From assembly GCA_905200315.1 (NCBI GenBank), contig CAJKKA010000013.1, positions 1 through 26,593 of the forward strand: DNA of 26,593 bases, read 5' to 3'. The DNA comes from an uncultured Clostridium sp. (GTDB lineage: Bacteria; Bacillota_A; Clostridia; TANB77; CAG-508). The notes beneath the pieces were generated by a model. The model was not told the DNA's origin. It did not search any database and was given only the letters and a program-made list of their open reading frames with translations. The translations under genes were made by a program, and so were the position numbers. This document shows positions 14,476 to 21,729 of this stretch, piece after piece (the first letter of the stretch is position 1; each line of letters starts with the position of its first letter).

Positions 14476-16164
14476 TTATCTTTTGATTTTGGCTGTATCT
14501 TCAAGCAATTTACTTTCAATACTTTTCACCTTGACATTATCAATTTCTGAAATGACTTTTAAATATTTATTTAATTGTACTCTAAAATCAATTTCATATC
14601 TATCATTATATATTCTTATTTCTTTAATAATTTCTGATAACAACATTTTCTTTATTACTATATCAGCATTTTCAAATTCTTCCTTCCAAATTGGTATTCT
14701 TTCCTTAATTTGTAATAATTCATTATCTTCGACTTTCTTTTGTCTTATTTTATTTTCAATACAATTCTTAGTTTCAATTATTTCAATTTTCTGTTTTTCT
14801 TTTTCTGATATTAATTCATTTAATAATTCTGCCGTAAAATTACTTTCACCAGTTAAAGTTTTTATAACCTCATCTTTTAAAACTTTAATGTTGGAATCAA
14901 TTTCATTAATTTGTATTTCACATTTTTTCAATTCTTTCTCGTCATTATCACAATTATTTAAAACTCCTTGTTTTATTGCTTCAGATAAGTCAACTTGTTC
15001 TAAACTATCTAGAAAATTATATACACATTTTAATACTATTTCTTCCAAAACTTCCTTTTTAATGCTTTTTTTCTCCAAACAGCAAGTGTTTGTATTTATT
15101 GTACTACTACATTTATAATAATAATATTCCCATATTCCTCCATCAGGCTTTTTCTTTTTGGATTCAGATGTTGTAAATGTATAACCACATTCTCCACATT
15201 TTACTATTCCTGAAAGTAGCAATGGTGATTTTGTTTGTCTAGGCTTTGCAAATTCAAGATTTTTAGCCCTATCTTCTCTAATTTTCTTTGCTTCATACCA
15301 CATCTCTTCATCTATAATCGCTAAGCTTTCAACCTTCTTTTTAGGTAAAATCCAATTTTCAAAAGGTTGTTTTTTTGAACCTGTTGCATTTGTAGTAGTT
15401 TTCTTTTTGTATGCTGGTAATCCCATGTATATAGGATTTCCTAAAATTGCCCCAACAGTTGATGTCGCCCATAACATAGATCTTCTTGGTTTTTTCTTTC
15501 TATCATTTAATTCTTTTGCTATTCTTCCAATTCCAAATCCTTTTTTTACATACATTTCAAAAATATCTTTTATAAGTTCTGCTTCATCTTTTTTTATTAT
15601 AAGTTTTTGGCGTTCAACTCCCTTTTTAGTATATGTTCCACTTTTTATAAATTCATATCCATATGGAGCATTTCTTTTTCCTCCATATGTTAATATTCCA
15701 TTTTCAGCCATTTGAGTCTGTGCTTCTTTAACCCTTATTGAAGTTTTTTCACTTTCTCCTCCTGCTTGCCAATAAGTAAGATAATTAATCAGCTTATCAG
15801 CTCTATTTTCGATTTTTCTTTGTCCTTCTTTTACAGACCAAACTTCAACGCCTTTATTAATTAGCCATTCTACAACAAATGGTGTTTCTTCCTCTCTCCT
15901 TCCGATTCTGTCAAACATAAAAACAAGCAAAATATCTATTTCTTTATTTAGTACTGCTTTCTTTATATCTTGTAAAGCGTCTCTTTTTGACTCACTAAGT
16001 TTATATCCTGATACTCCTAGTTCAATATATTCTTTTGTTAATTTCCAATTGTTTTGTGATTTTATAAACTCGCCACATGCTATTCTTTGCATTGGGATAT
16101 CGTTTTTTTCAACTTGCTTTAAAGTTGAAACCCTATACAAGCATCCAACTCTTTTTATATCCAT
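14476..16164 (-). CDS. Large serine recombinase (second of tandem pair)
   Basis: A 562-residue site-specific recombinase that integrates or excises DNA through a serine-DNA link. The N-terminal resolvase domain (about 1-150) has nucleophile S13 in YRVSTLKQ and the arginines of FMFDRIGRREE. A recombinase domain follows (about 170-300: APYGYEF, GNPIYMG). Next come a zinc-ribbon with cysteines in VKCGECGY and YYKCSS, and a long coiled coil (about 415-510) typical of large serine integrases. It starts 5 bases after the stop of its paralogue. The two share near-identical blocks such as LLVFMFDRIGRRE and TPFVV. All the key motifs are present. Confidence 0.93.
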   Translation of the reverse strand: MDIKRVGCLYRVSTLKQVEKNDIPMQRIACGEFIKSQNNWKLTKEYIELGVSGYKLSESKRDALQDIKKAVLNKEIDILLVFMFDRIGRREEETPFVVEWLINKGVEVWSVKEGQRKIENRADKLINYLTYWQAGGESEKTSIRVKEAQTQMAENGILTYGGKRNAPYGYEFIKSGTYTKKGVERQKLIIKKDEAELIKDIFEMYVKKGFGIGRIAKELNDRKKKPRRSMLWATSTVGAILGNPIYMGLPAYKKKTTTNATGSKKQPFENWILPKKKVESLAIIDEEMWYEAKKIREDRAKNLEFAKPRQTKSPLLLSGIVKCGECGYTFTTSESKKKKPDGGIWEYYYYKCSSTINTNTCCLEKKSIKKEVLEEIVLKCVYNFLDSLEQVDLSEAIKQGVLNNCDNDEKELKKCEIQINEIDSNIKVLKDEVIKTLTGESNFTAELLNELISEKEKQKIEIIETKNCIENKIRQKKVEDNELLQIKERIPIWKEEFENADIVIKKMLLSEIIKEIRIYNDRYEIDFRVQLNKYLKVISEIDNVKVKSIESKLLEDTAKIKR

Positions 16165-16169
16165 AAAGT

Positions 16170-17717
16170 TTAATTTCTTTCTCCTTTTAATATTGTACTT
16201 ATAGGATATTTAACTCTTATTTCTACCTTATCATTATATAAATACACTTTATCTATTAATTTCTCCAAAATTTGTCTTTTAATTTCTAATGGTGCATATT
16301 CAAACTCTTTACTCCATACAGGAATGCATTGTTTTAAATTATTTATATCTTTGTTGTTTTTATTAATTTCATCTTGAAGTTCTTCTAAATTTTTATTTAA
16401 ATGTGCTAGATTTTCTAATTCTGAATTATACTCATCACCTATTTTTTTCTTTTTATCTTGATTATTTTCCATAAGAGCAAGTACAATTTCATTTTTCAAT
16501 TCAACTATTCTATTTTGAGAATTGCTAATTTTTTGATTTAATAATACGACTTTTTCTTTTCTTTCTTTTATATTTCTTATTCTTTTTTCAACTTCATTCT
16601 TTAAATCTATTTTTTTATATGTATCTAAACATGTTTTTATTTCATTGCTAACTATTCCTTCTAAAATATCAACTCTATAATTTTTTCTATATTCACATTT
16701 TCCGGTTTTCTGTTTTCCCTTGCATAACATATATGTATATTTTGTCTTTCCTTTTGGAACAATGTAATTACCACAATAACCGCATCTTGTATATCCAGAT
16801 AATAGACGTAATACCCTTTCTCCACTTTTTCTTTTTCTACTAATTATTAAATTATTAGCTTTTTCCCATATTTCTTCTGAAATAATTACGATACTATCAT
16901 TTCTCTTTTCAGCTATTATCCAATCTTCCTTTTGTCTTCTATTATCATTTCCTTTCATCTTGTTTCTCTTTCCAAAAGATACATAGCCTTTATAAATTGG
17001 GTTCTTAACTATTTCTAAAATAGCATTAGAATCCCATAATATTCCTTTTTTTCTTCTTTTTATTTTTTTATTATTCAAGTATATTGCTACTTTATCAGTT
17101 CCATATTCATTAATTGCTATAAGATTATAAATTAGTCTTATAGTTTTTGCTTCTTCCTCATAAATTTCTAATACTTTTCTTTGTTTTCCAATTTTACTAT
17201 ACAAATCACTTTCAACCATTTTATAGCCAAATGGAGCATAATACCCCATATAAATTCCTAATTTTGTTAATCTTATTCGTTCTTCTTTGGCTCTAATTGA
17301 TATTTTCTCACTTTCTCCTTGTGCTTGCCAATATGTAATATAATTTATAAGTCTATCATAGCTATTCTTTATTTCTCTTTGTCCTTCATTTACAGACCAT
17401 ACTTCAATTCCCTGATCAATTAACCATTTTACAACAAAAGGTGTTTCATCTTCTCTTCTTCCTATTCTATCAAACATAAAAACAAGAAGTATATCTATTT
17501 TGTTATTACTAACATCTTTTTTTATTGTTTGTAATACATCTCTTTCTTTTTCTTCAACCTTATATCCTGAAACGCCAAGTTCCATATATTCTTTTTCTAG
17601 AGTCCAATCATTTTTTGTCTTAATAAATTTTCTACAAGCTTCTTTCTGAACTGGTATGTCATTGTTATATGTTTGTTTTTTAGTAGAAACTCTATATAAA
17701 CATCCAACTCTCTTCAT
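16170..17717 (-). CDS. Large serine recombinase (first of tandem pair)
   Basis: A 515-residue paralogue of the next gene: resolvase domain with nucleophile S11 in YRVSTKKQ, DRIGRRED, a central recombinase domain (YYAPFGYKM, KNPIYKGYVSFG), a zinc-ribbon with TRCGYCGNY and MLCKGKQKTGKC, then a coiled coil (about 370-455). AAAGGAGG lies 8 bases before the ATG. The 13-bp box at 17771-17783 sits about 54 bases upstream of the start. Adjacent recombinase pairs acting on one element are known from SCC cassettes (CcrA/CcrB). Whether both are needed here is unknown. Confidence 0.93.
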   Translation of the reverse strand: MKRVGCLYRVSTKKQTYNNDIPVQKEACRKFIKTKNDWTLEKEYMELGVSGYKVEEKERDVLQTIKKDVSNNKIDILLVFMFDRIGRREDETPFVVKWLIDQGIEVWSVNEGQREIKNSYDRLINYITYWQAQGESEKISIRAKEERIRLTKLGIYMGYYAPFGYKMVESDLYSKIGKQRKVLEIYEEEAKTIRLIYNLIAINEYGTDKVAIYLNNKKIKRRKKGILWDSNAILEIVKNPIYKGYVSFGKRNKMKGNDNRRQKEDWIIAEKRNDSIVIISEEIWEKANNLIISRKRKSGERVLRLLSGYTRCGYCGNYIVPKGKTKYTYMLCKGKQKTGKCEYRKNYRVDILEGIVSNEIKTCLDTYKKIDLKNEVEKRIRNIKERKEKVVLLNQKISNSQNRIVELKNEIVLALMENNQDKKKKIGDEYNSELENLAHLNKNLEELQDEINKNNKDINNLKQCIPVWSKEFEYAPLEIKRQILEKLIDKVYLYNDKVEIRVKYPISTILKGERN

Positions 17718-17770
17718 TTTAAACCTCCTTTCAACTTAAAATTTTATTTTAAGCAAAAAGGATAATCAAT

Positions 17771-17783
17771 TTGAGAAAAAATT
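17771..17783 (-). repeat. 13-bp upstream box, copy C
   Basis: AATTTTTTCTCAA on the minus strand, directly after the stop of the gene at 17784 and about 54 bases before the recombinase start at 17717. It is identical to the copies at 18245 and 18783. Confidence 0.6.
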
Positions 17784-18014
17784 TTATATTATTCTTTTTA
17801 TATTTTTTTTGATATATAAATCACTCAACACGTCAATAATGTATTTTTCTAATTCTTCTGTATTAGTTTGTGTAGTATTCTTTATTACTATATTTATCTT
17901 TCGTTTTCCTATATCTTCACTTTTTATTAGTTGTTCTGCTCCATCATTTGTCTTTATATATTCATATTTCTCACTACCTAATAGTACACTTTTTTGTTCT
18001 AATACATCATTCAT
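17784..18014 (-). CDS. Hypothetical 76-residue protein upstream of the recombinases
   Basis: Not recognised. A soluble, charged protein with a strand-rich middle (RKINIVIKN) and a helical C-terminus (EELEKYIIDVLSDLYIKK). The site GAGGTG is 11 bases from the ATG, a loose spacing, so expression may be weak. It lies 66 bases upstream of the recombinase pair on the same strand and could be read with it. Small proteins in this position sometimes act as recombination-directionality factors, but this one has no visible DNA-binding motif, so the idea is context only. Confidence 0.65.
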   Translation of the reverse strand: MNDVLEQKSVLLGSEKYEYIKTNDGAEQLIKSEDIGKRKINIVIKNTTQTNTEELEKYIIDVLSDLYIKKNIKRII

Positions 18015-18067
18015 TATTAAAAAATCACCTCAATTAAATTTATGACTTTAGACAAAAAAATATTATA

Positions 18068-18097
18068 AAAAATAAGACTGGCATTTAAGCCAATCTT
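18068..18097 (-). terminator. Terminator of the 27-residue peptide gene
   Basis: A 9-bp stem with one G-T pair, AAGATTGGC/GCCAGTCTT (18097-18089 and 18082-18074), followed by ATTTTTT on the minus strand. It lies 5 bases after the peptide stop, so the peptide is its own transcription unit. Confidence 0.85.
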
Positions 18098-18102
18098 ATA
18101 TA

Positions 18103-18186
18103 TTAACATTTATTTATAATAAAACCATCAGCTATGCTGATATTGTTTCTTTCTAAATTAGCTATTTTATCTTGTTTACTCTTCAT
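18103..18186 (-). CDS. 27-residue peptide ending in cysteine
   Basis: A short ORF with an excellent AGGAGG site 7 bases before its ATG and a strong terminator right after its stop. It also has the 13-bp box 59 bases upstream. Together these support expression. The peptide starts charged (MKSKQDKIANLERN) and ends hydrophobic with a single C-terminal cysteine (ADGFIINKC). The leader-plus-core look and terminal cysteine would fit a signalling peptide or modified-peptide precursor, but no maturation enzyme is adjacent. It could also be a short regulatory leader. The function is unknown. Confidence 0.45.
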   Translation of the reverse strand: MKSKQDKIANLERNNISIADGFIINKC

Positions 18187-18244
18187 ATTTTTCCTCCTAA
18201 AACAAATTTATAAATATTTTATTAATATCATTAAGATAGTTAAG

Positions 18245-18257
18245 TTGAGAAAAAATT
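18245..18257 (-). repeat. 13-bp upstream box, copy B
   Basis: An identical AATTTTTTCTCAA, overlapping the stop of the frameshifted gene and 59 bases before the 27-residue peptide start. Confidence 0.6.
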
Positions 18258-18734
18258 AAAGTTTATTGGCAATATCTATTGCATTTTCTTTTGAGTATAT
18301 CCTTGGTAATATATCGATTTGATATAACAAATATCTATAATTTTTTATATTATTTTTTCCATCTTTTAACCTAACTTTCCTTATTGTATTATTAGGTAAC
18401 ATATCCCTTGTAATATACGGTCTATTGATTTTATAAAAATCTCTTTTAACGATTATTTTTTTATCTTCTTTTCTAATTCCACTTTTAATTAAAAAATTTT
18501 CATAAATTGATAATGCTGCTGTTTTTCTATTAATTGTACTAAATTTAAAACTTTTATCATCTTTAATATGAATTTTAAATTCTGTATAGTCAGCTCTTGA
18601 AAAATCGATAATGTCTTCTTTAATATTATTCCATGCAAATTCATAAAGATTCCCATTCCTTTTCTTGTAAATACTTCTTCATATAATTTTTCGATATTAC
18701 GTATAACTTCAAATTTTTCTAGATTTTGGTCCAT
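18256..18734 (-). pseudogene. Frameshifted gene of about 160 residues, unknown family
   Basis: The start at 18734 has GGGAGGTG upstream. The first frame gives MDQNLEKFEVIRNIEKLYEE followed by VFTRKG. A frame change at about 18645-18662 then gives NLYEFAWNNIKEDIIDFSRA and onward, through a basic middle (KKIIVKRDFYKI) to a tail PRIYSKENAIDIANKL and a stop at 18256. The whole is 479 bases, one short of a multiple of three, so a single lost base near GGAATGGG explains it. The protein would be basic and soluble. I do not recognise it. It has the 13-bp box 49 bases upstream, like its neighbours. Confidence 0.6.
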
Positions 18735-18782
18735 TTTTTCACCTCCCACTTTATTTTAAAGAGTGCGATATCAAAAACAAAG

Positions 18783-18795
18783 TTGAGAAAAAATT
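18783..18795 (-). repeat. 13-bp upstream box, copy A
   Basis: An identical AATTTTTTCTCAA, 49 bases before the start of the frameshifted gene and just after a terminator at 18801-18835. Confidence 0.6.
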
Positions 18796-18800
18796 TGAGA

Positions 18801-18835
18801 TAAAAAATAGCACTAGTTTTTAATTCTAGTACTAT
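18801..18835 (-). terminator. Minus-strand terminator
   Basis: A 10-bp stem with one G-T pair, ATAGTACTAG/CTAGTGCTAT, and a 9-base loop, then TTTTTT. It is a second stop for the small-protein unit that ends at 18971, after the one at 18885-18914. Confidence 0.75.
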
Positions 18836-18884
18836 ATGAATCCTTATTAAAGATGAACTTTTATTTACTTATTTGCTAGCTAGT

Positions 18885-18914
18885 AAAGAAAAAGGAATTA
18901 TCTATTGACAATCC
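18885..18914 (-). terminator. Minus-strand terminator downstream of the small membrane protein
   Basis: A hairpin GGATTGTC/GATAATTCC with one bulge and one G-T pair and an AATA loop, followed by TTTTTCTTT. It lies 57 bases past the stop at 18971. Confidence 0.6.
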
Positions 18915-18970
18915 CCTTTTCAAAAAAATCAATCAGAAATATTCTCTTTCCATTTGTTTTACCTCCTTAA

Positions 18971-19153
18971 CTAATTAGTTTGTGAGTTACTTTTGTAGGG
19001 CAAAATACATTTTTCAAATTTCAACTTATCAATACTGATTTCTTGTTTATTTTTAAATTTTAAAATGTTATACACATCATTATATATAACAGCAGATATT
19101 GATAATAAACATAGTACAAAAATCATAAAAAAAGAAAATATTGAAAATAACAT
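18971..19153 (-). CDS. Small membrane protein, 60 residues
   Basis: A single-pass membrane protein: one hydrophobic helix (residues 2-24) at the N-terminus, then a basic tail with one cysteine (KFEKCILPYKS). A perfect AGGAGG lies 5 bases before the ATG. It begins 42 bases after the stop of the 62-residue gene, with no terminator between, so the two are one operon under the promoter at 19473-19501. The helix-plus-basic-tail design is shared by type I toxins, anchored regulators and accessory peptides; nothing decides between them. Confidence 0.6.
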   Translation of the reverse strand: MLFSIFSFFMIFVLCLLSISAVIYNDVYNILKFKNKQEISIDKLKFEKCILPYKSNSQTN

Positions 19154-19194
19154 GCTATCCTCCTAGAAAAATATTTATGAGTTATTTTTGATTA

Positions 19195-19383
19195 CTATAA
19201 ATAATATATACTGTCTTTTAAATTCTCTCGTCCTACATTAAAATCAGAATTATTTTGTCTAGTTTTTTCTTTAATAGATCTATCTAGTTCTTCCATTTTA
19301 GCAGATGATACTTTGATTTTTGCTTTAGGTTCTGTATGTGTTGTTGCTGACATATAATTTAGTTTTACCATTTTTAAAGCCAT
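19195..19383 (-). CDS. Small helical protein with SDFN motif, 62 residues
   Basis: Not recognised. A soluble protein with a basic first half (KAKIKVSSAK) and an acidic helical second half (MEELDRSIKEK) followed by NNSDFNVGREN. AGGGAGGA lies 5 bases before the ATG. It appears paralogous to the 50-residue protein at 19582: both have an EE-rich helix then SDFN and a short charged helix. Both genes have the same promoter design and a leader hairpin. The leader holds CTCC-TTTT-GGAG, whose CTCC could pair with the ribosome site; this is a possibility only. Confidence 0.6.
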   Translation of the reverse strand: MALKMVKLNYMSATTHTEPKAKIKVSSAKMEELDRSIKEKTRQNNSDFNVGRENLKDSIYYL

Positions 19384-19472
19384 AAAATTCCTCCCTTAAA
19401 ATATTTATTTTGATGTCTATAAGTTTCTCTATGTAAACTCCAAAAGGAGATTATAAAAATTGAATTATGTGA

Positions 19473-19501
19473 ATTATATCACGATTTCGTGTAAAAGTAA
19501 A
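19473..19501 (-). promoter_or_regulatory. Promoter-operator of the 62-residue gene
   Basis: A -35 TTTACT (19501-19496), 17-bp spacer and -10 TATAAT (19478-19473). The spacer contains a dyad, CACGA-AA-TCGTG. It is nearly identical to the promoter at 19841-19869 (same -35, same spacer length, dyad at the same place). This suggests one repressor controls both. Confidence 0.75.
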
Positions 19502-19536
19502 GAAAAGAACTATCATGACCGATAATTCCTTTCTTT
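19499..19536 (-). terminator. Terminator of the 50-residue gene
   Basis: A 16-bp stem with two G-T pairs and a 6-base loop (19536-19521 and 19514-19499), T-rich on the exit side. Its end overlaps the -35 of the next promoter, so the two units are packed with no spare DNA. Confidence 0.65.
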
Positions 19537-19581
19537 ACACTTTCAATATCCAATTACAATTTAATCAGTTCTCTTAATTGT

Positions 19582-19734
19582 TTATTCTTTTTCTTCCTGT
19601 CTACGAAGAAATTCTCTTGCCATTGAACTATCATTAAAATCTGATACTCCATATTTCTTTTCAAGTTGTTCAATTTCTTCCTGTGTTGCCTTTTCAGGTT
19701 TTAAATTTAAATTTTTATAATCTTCAAATGCCAT
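19582..19734 (-). CDS. Small acidic helical protein with SDFN motif, 50 residues
   Basis: Too short for standard ORF cut-offs, but well supported. AAGGAGG lies 9 bases before the ATG at 19734. There is a full promoter at 19841-19869 and a terminator after the stop. The protein is acidic and helical (TQEEIEQLEKKYG), then VSDFNDSSMAREFLRRQ. The SDFN segment and neighbouring helices resemble the 62-residue protein at 19195. The leader holds a CCTGT-TTT-ACAGG hairpin in the place where the paralogue has CTCC-TTTT-GGAG. It also has a TTAGC/GCTAA hairpin followed by TTTTTTT that could attenuate transcription. The function is unknown. Confidence 0.65.
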   Translation of the reverse strand: MAFEDYKNLNLKPEKATQEEIEQLEKKYGVSDFNDSSMAREFLRRQEEKE

Positions 19735-19840
19735 ACTATTTTCCTCCTTAAAATATTCATTTTATAATAACTGACTCTATATCAACCTGTAAAACAGGAT
19801 TAAAAAAATTTGATTAGCAAATCGCTAAAATTATGTAAAT

Positions 19841-19869
19841 AGTATATCATGATTTCACGTAAAAGTAAA
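19841..19869 (-). promoter_or_regulatory. Promoter-operator of the 50-residue gene
   Basis: A -35 TTTACT (19869-19864), 17-bp spacer and -10 TATACT (19846-19841). The spacer carries the dyad CGTGA-AA-TCATG at the same place as in the sister promoter. One arm position has changed together with its partner, which supports a protein-binding dyad. Confidence 0.75.
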
Positions 19870-19898
19870 GAAAAATCCAGTTATTTTCAATAGTGCAT

Positions 19899-19932
19899 TT
19901 GTATTTTACATAATTTTGTGTTATACTATAAT
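19899..19932 (+). promoter_or_regulatory. Plus-strand promoter with no gene after it
   Basis: TTGTAT, 17 bases, TATACT (19899-19904, 19922-19927), overlapped by a second match TTTACA, 16 bases, TATAAT (19905-19910, 19927-19932). It is divergent from the promoter at 19841-19869, with about 30 bases between them. Confidence 0.6.
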
Positions 19933-19935
19933 TAG

Positions 19936-20008
19936 ATTTTTGTAGTTTTAACCTTTTTCACTCAAAGTAAAAAAAACTCTAATCAGCATTTGCTAGATTA
20001 GAGTTTTT
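19936..20008 (+). ncRNA. Candidate small RNA of about 70 nt
   Basis: The plus-strand promoter at 19899-19932 is followed, with no start codon and ribosome site, by a strong terminator ending at 20008. This predicts an RNA of about 70 nt: a short unstructured AU-rich part followed by the terminator hairpin. The 3' end is convergent with the gene at 20017-20259 but does not overlap its coding region. It could be a real sRNA or a fortuitous promoter facing a bidirectional terminator. Confidence 0.35.
19971..20008. terminator. Bidirectional terminator
   Basis: Arms AAACTCTAATC and GATTAGAGTTT flank an 11-base loop, with six A before and five T after. It ends the minus-strand gene at 20017 and would end any plus-strand RNA from 19936. 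Confidence 0.9.
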
Positions 20009-20016
20009 CTTTGCTT

Positions 20017-20259
20017 TTACTTCAAAATTCTCACAGTATATAATGGATTAATTTCCGATACTTCAATTATAAATTGAACTATATTAGACGAATCTTCATT
20101 ATCAGAAACTAAAAAAGTAATCATCTGTGTAAATTCTTTTTTGTTCTTATCTAAAAACATTTCTCTATCTCCAAATTTTTTCTCTATTATTGCAGACATC
20201 ACTTCTATCATCCCATTATGAATTTTTTCTCCATCTCTCCGTAAAATACAAATTTTCAT
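20017..20259 (-). CDS. Hypothetical 80-residue protein
   Basis: Not recognised. A soluble protein with alternating strands and helices (MKICILRRDGEKIHN, VMSAIIEKKFGD, MITFLVSDNEDSS, VQFIIEVSEINP) that could form a compact alpha-beta domain. ATGGAGGT lies 8 bases before the ATG. About 50 bases upstream is a perfect dyad ATGTGT-TATT-ACACAT (20311-20326), downstream of a TATAAT. It could be an operator or a leader hairpin. The strong bidirectional terminator follows 9 bases after the stop. Confidence 0.7.
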   Translation of the reverse strand: MKICILRRDGEKIHNGMIEVMSAIIEKKFGDREMFLDKNKKEFTQMITFLVSDNEDSSNIVQFIIEVSEINPLYTVRILK

Positions 20260-20380
20260 CTTAATACCTCCATTTTAATTAAAACATTTTGGTTATTTGT
20301 TACTACTATTATGTGTTATTACACATCTACATATATTATATCAATTTTTATATACTATTTCATTTGTAATTTCTTCCAAA

Positions 20381-21628
20381 TTATACTTTGTTTAATTTCA
20401 AATTTTCTGATTTGGTATCAGTAAATTCTAACATTTCTAATCCTTTAATGACATATTCATTTTTCATAAAATATTTCCATATAGTTTCATTTAAATAATT
20501 TTCTATCATTAACATTCCTATTCCTTTATCAATTCCTATGTATTCTTTTGCAAACCAGTTTTTTTCTCCTTCTAAATTAAAACCATCTTTAAAACCATAT
20601 TTTCCCCATAACTTTATAAATGTATTATAATAATATTCTATAGCTTGTATGGTTTCTTTTGGTGTAAATACTATTGAACCAATTGCACCACATGGAGATA
20701 TTGTGCCATCGTTTTCTATTTCTAAATTAGTATCACAAGGTTCAGCTCCTGATCCTATATATCCTTTTGGAGAAAGACAAGAAGTTAATCCCCAAGAGTT
20801 TTCTCCATAAGTTTTAAATCTGTTCTTATTATCTATACAATATTCTCTATTTGCTTTTGTCGCTTTTATTGAATTTTCAAACCAATTAACTCCATTAATA
20901 TCTATTAAATTTCTAAAATCAATCCATGCATGTGAATATTGATATGTAAATAATGTTCCACAATATGTATATATTATATCCTTTATATTTTTATAATCCT
21001 TCTTTTTTCTATTAAATTCATAATACATACTTTTATCTATTGGATATGCTAGTGAGCTAACTCCTAATACATACATCATTAATTGTTCAGCATATCCATC
21101 CCATTGTCCCCAAAATCCTTTTTCAGGTTTATATCCCATATAAAATAAATTGTTTGTTTCGTTTCTATACCATTCCCATTTTATTCTTTTATATAAGATA
21201 TTTGCTTTATTTTTTACTTCTTTTCCGAAATATTCACCTGCAGTTATAGCACCACATATAAAAATTGCTGTATCTATTATTGATATTTCACAATTCCATT
21301 CTCTTTTCCCTGTTTGCATATTTACAAAATGATAATAAAATCCATTTTTCCCTTCTACGTTATTTATAAAGTTTTCTAGTGTTCTGTTTGCTCTATCATA
21401 GGCTTTATCGTATTTTATCCAATTATGTTCTACTCCAATAACTAATGCTGCTAAACCATATCCTACTGATGCTATACTTGCAATATTATCAGCTAATATT
21501 GTTTTATCTCTTATTAGTCCATATCCCTTGCTTTTTTTATCTGTATTTGCTTCTTTAATAAAAAAATTATAGCTTTTCTTTAATTCCTTATATAATATGT
21601 CTTTTCCATATTTTTTTATTATTCTCAT
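20381..21628 (-). CDS. Glycoamylase / GH144-like glycoside hydrolase, cytoplasmic
   Basis: A 415-residue alpha/alpha-barrel enzyme of the putative glucoamylase (PF10091) group, which includes GH144 beta-1,2-glucan hydrolases. Matching blocks in order are KGYGLIRD (about 34), WGQWDGYAEQLMMYVLG (173-189), LFTYQYSHAWIDFRN (226-240, with H233 and D237), SIKATKANREYC, WGLTSC (279), DGTISPCGAIGSIVF (307-321), then IDKGIGMLMIENYLN. No signal peptide is present, so it acts on imported sugar. It has its own promoter and an AGAGGTG site. The adjacent MFS gene may import the substrate. The family is well supported; the linkage specificity is not. Confidence 0.8.
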   Translation of the reverse strand: MRIIKKYGKDILYKELKKSYNFFIKEANTDKKSKGYGLIRDKTILADNIASIASVGYGLAALVIGVEHNWIKYDKAYDRANRTLENFINNVEGKNGFYYHFVNMQTGKREWNCEISIIDTAIFICGAITAGEYFGKEVKNKANILYKRIKWEWYRNETNNLFYMGYKPEKGFWGQWDGYAEQLMMYVLGVSSLAYPIDKSMYYEFNRKKKDYKNIKDIIYTYCGTLFTYQYSHAWIDFRNLIDINGVNWFENSIKATKANREYCIDNKNRFKTYGENSWGLTSCLSPKGYIGSGAEPCDTNLEIENDGTISPCGAIGSIVFTPKETIQAIEYYYNTFIKLWGKYGFKDGFNLEGEKNWFAKEYIGIDKGIGMLMIENYLNETIWKYFMKNEYVIKGLEMLEFTDTKSENLKLNKV

Positions 21629-21651
21629 AAATTATTGCACCTCTTAAATAG

Positions 21652-21681
21652 ATTATACATTATTTAGAAGTATGTGTTCAA
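21652..21681 (-). promoter_or_regulatory. Promoter of the glycoamylase-like gene
   Basis: TTGAAC (21681-21676), 18-bp spacer and TATAAT (21657-21652), 24 bases before the ATG. A weak hairpin, GATAGCA/TGCTATC, at 21714-21736 separates it from the MFS gene. Confidence 0.65.
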
Positions 21682-21729
21682 CAGGTATTTTTTTACAAAT
21701 TTAACTGGAAATAGATAGCATTTAATTTG

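Noticed and set aside
14483..15118. 211-codon plus-strand open frame
   Set aside because: Antisense to the coiled-coil part of a serine recombinase. Serine- and phenylalanine-rich text typical of the reverse of lysine/glutamate coding.
18933..18953. Six-codon ORF MEREYF with an AGGAGG site, overlapping the end of the 60-residue membrane-protein gene
   Set aside because: Too short to support as a gene. It may be the remnant of a longer gene whose stop arose by mutation, but no continuing frame was seen before the terminator at 18885-18914.
20311..20326. Perfect dyad ATGTGT-TATT-ACACAT considered as a terminator
   Set aside because: No T-run on either side. It lies in the leader of the gene at 20259, so an operator or leader hairpin is more likely, but unproven.
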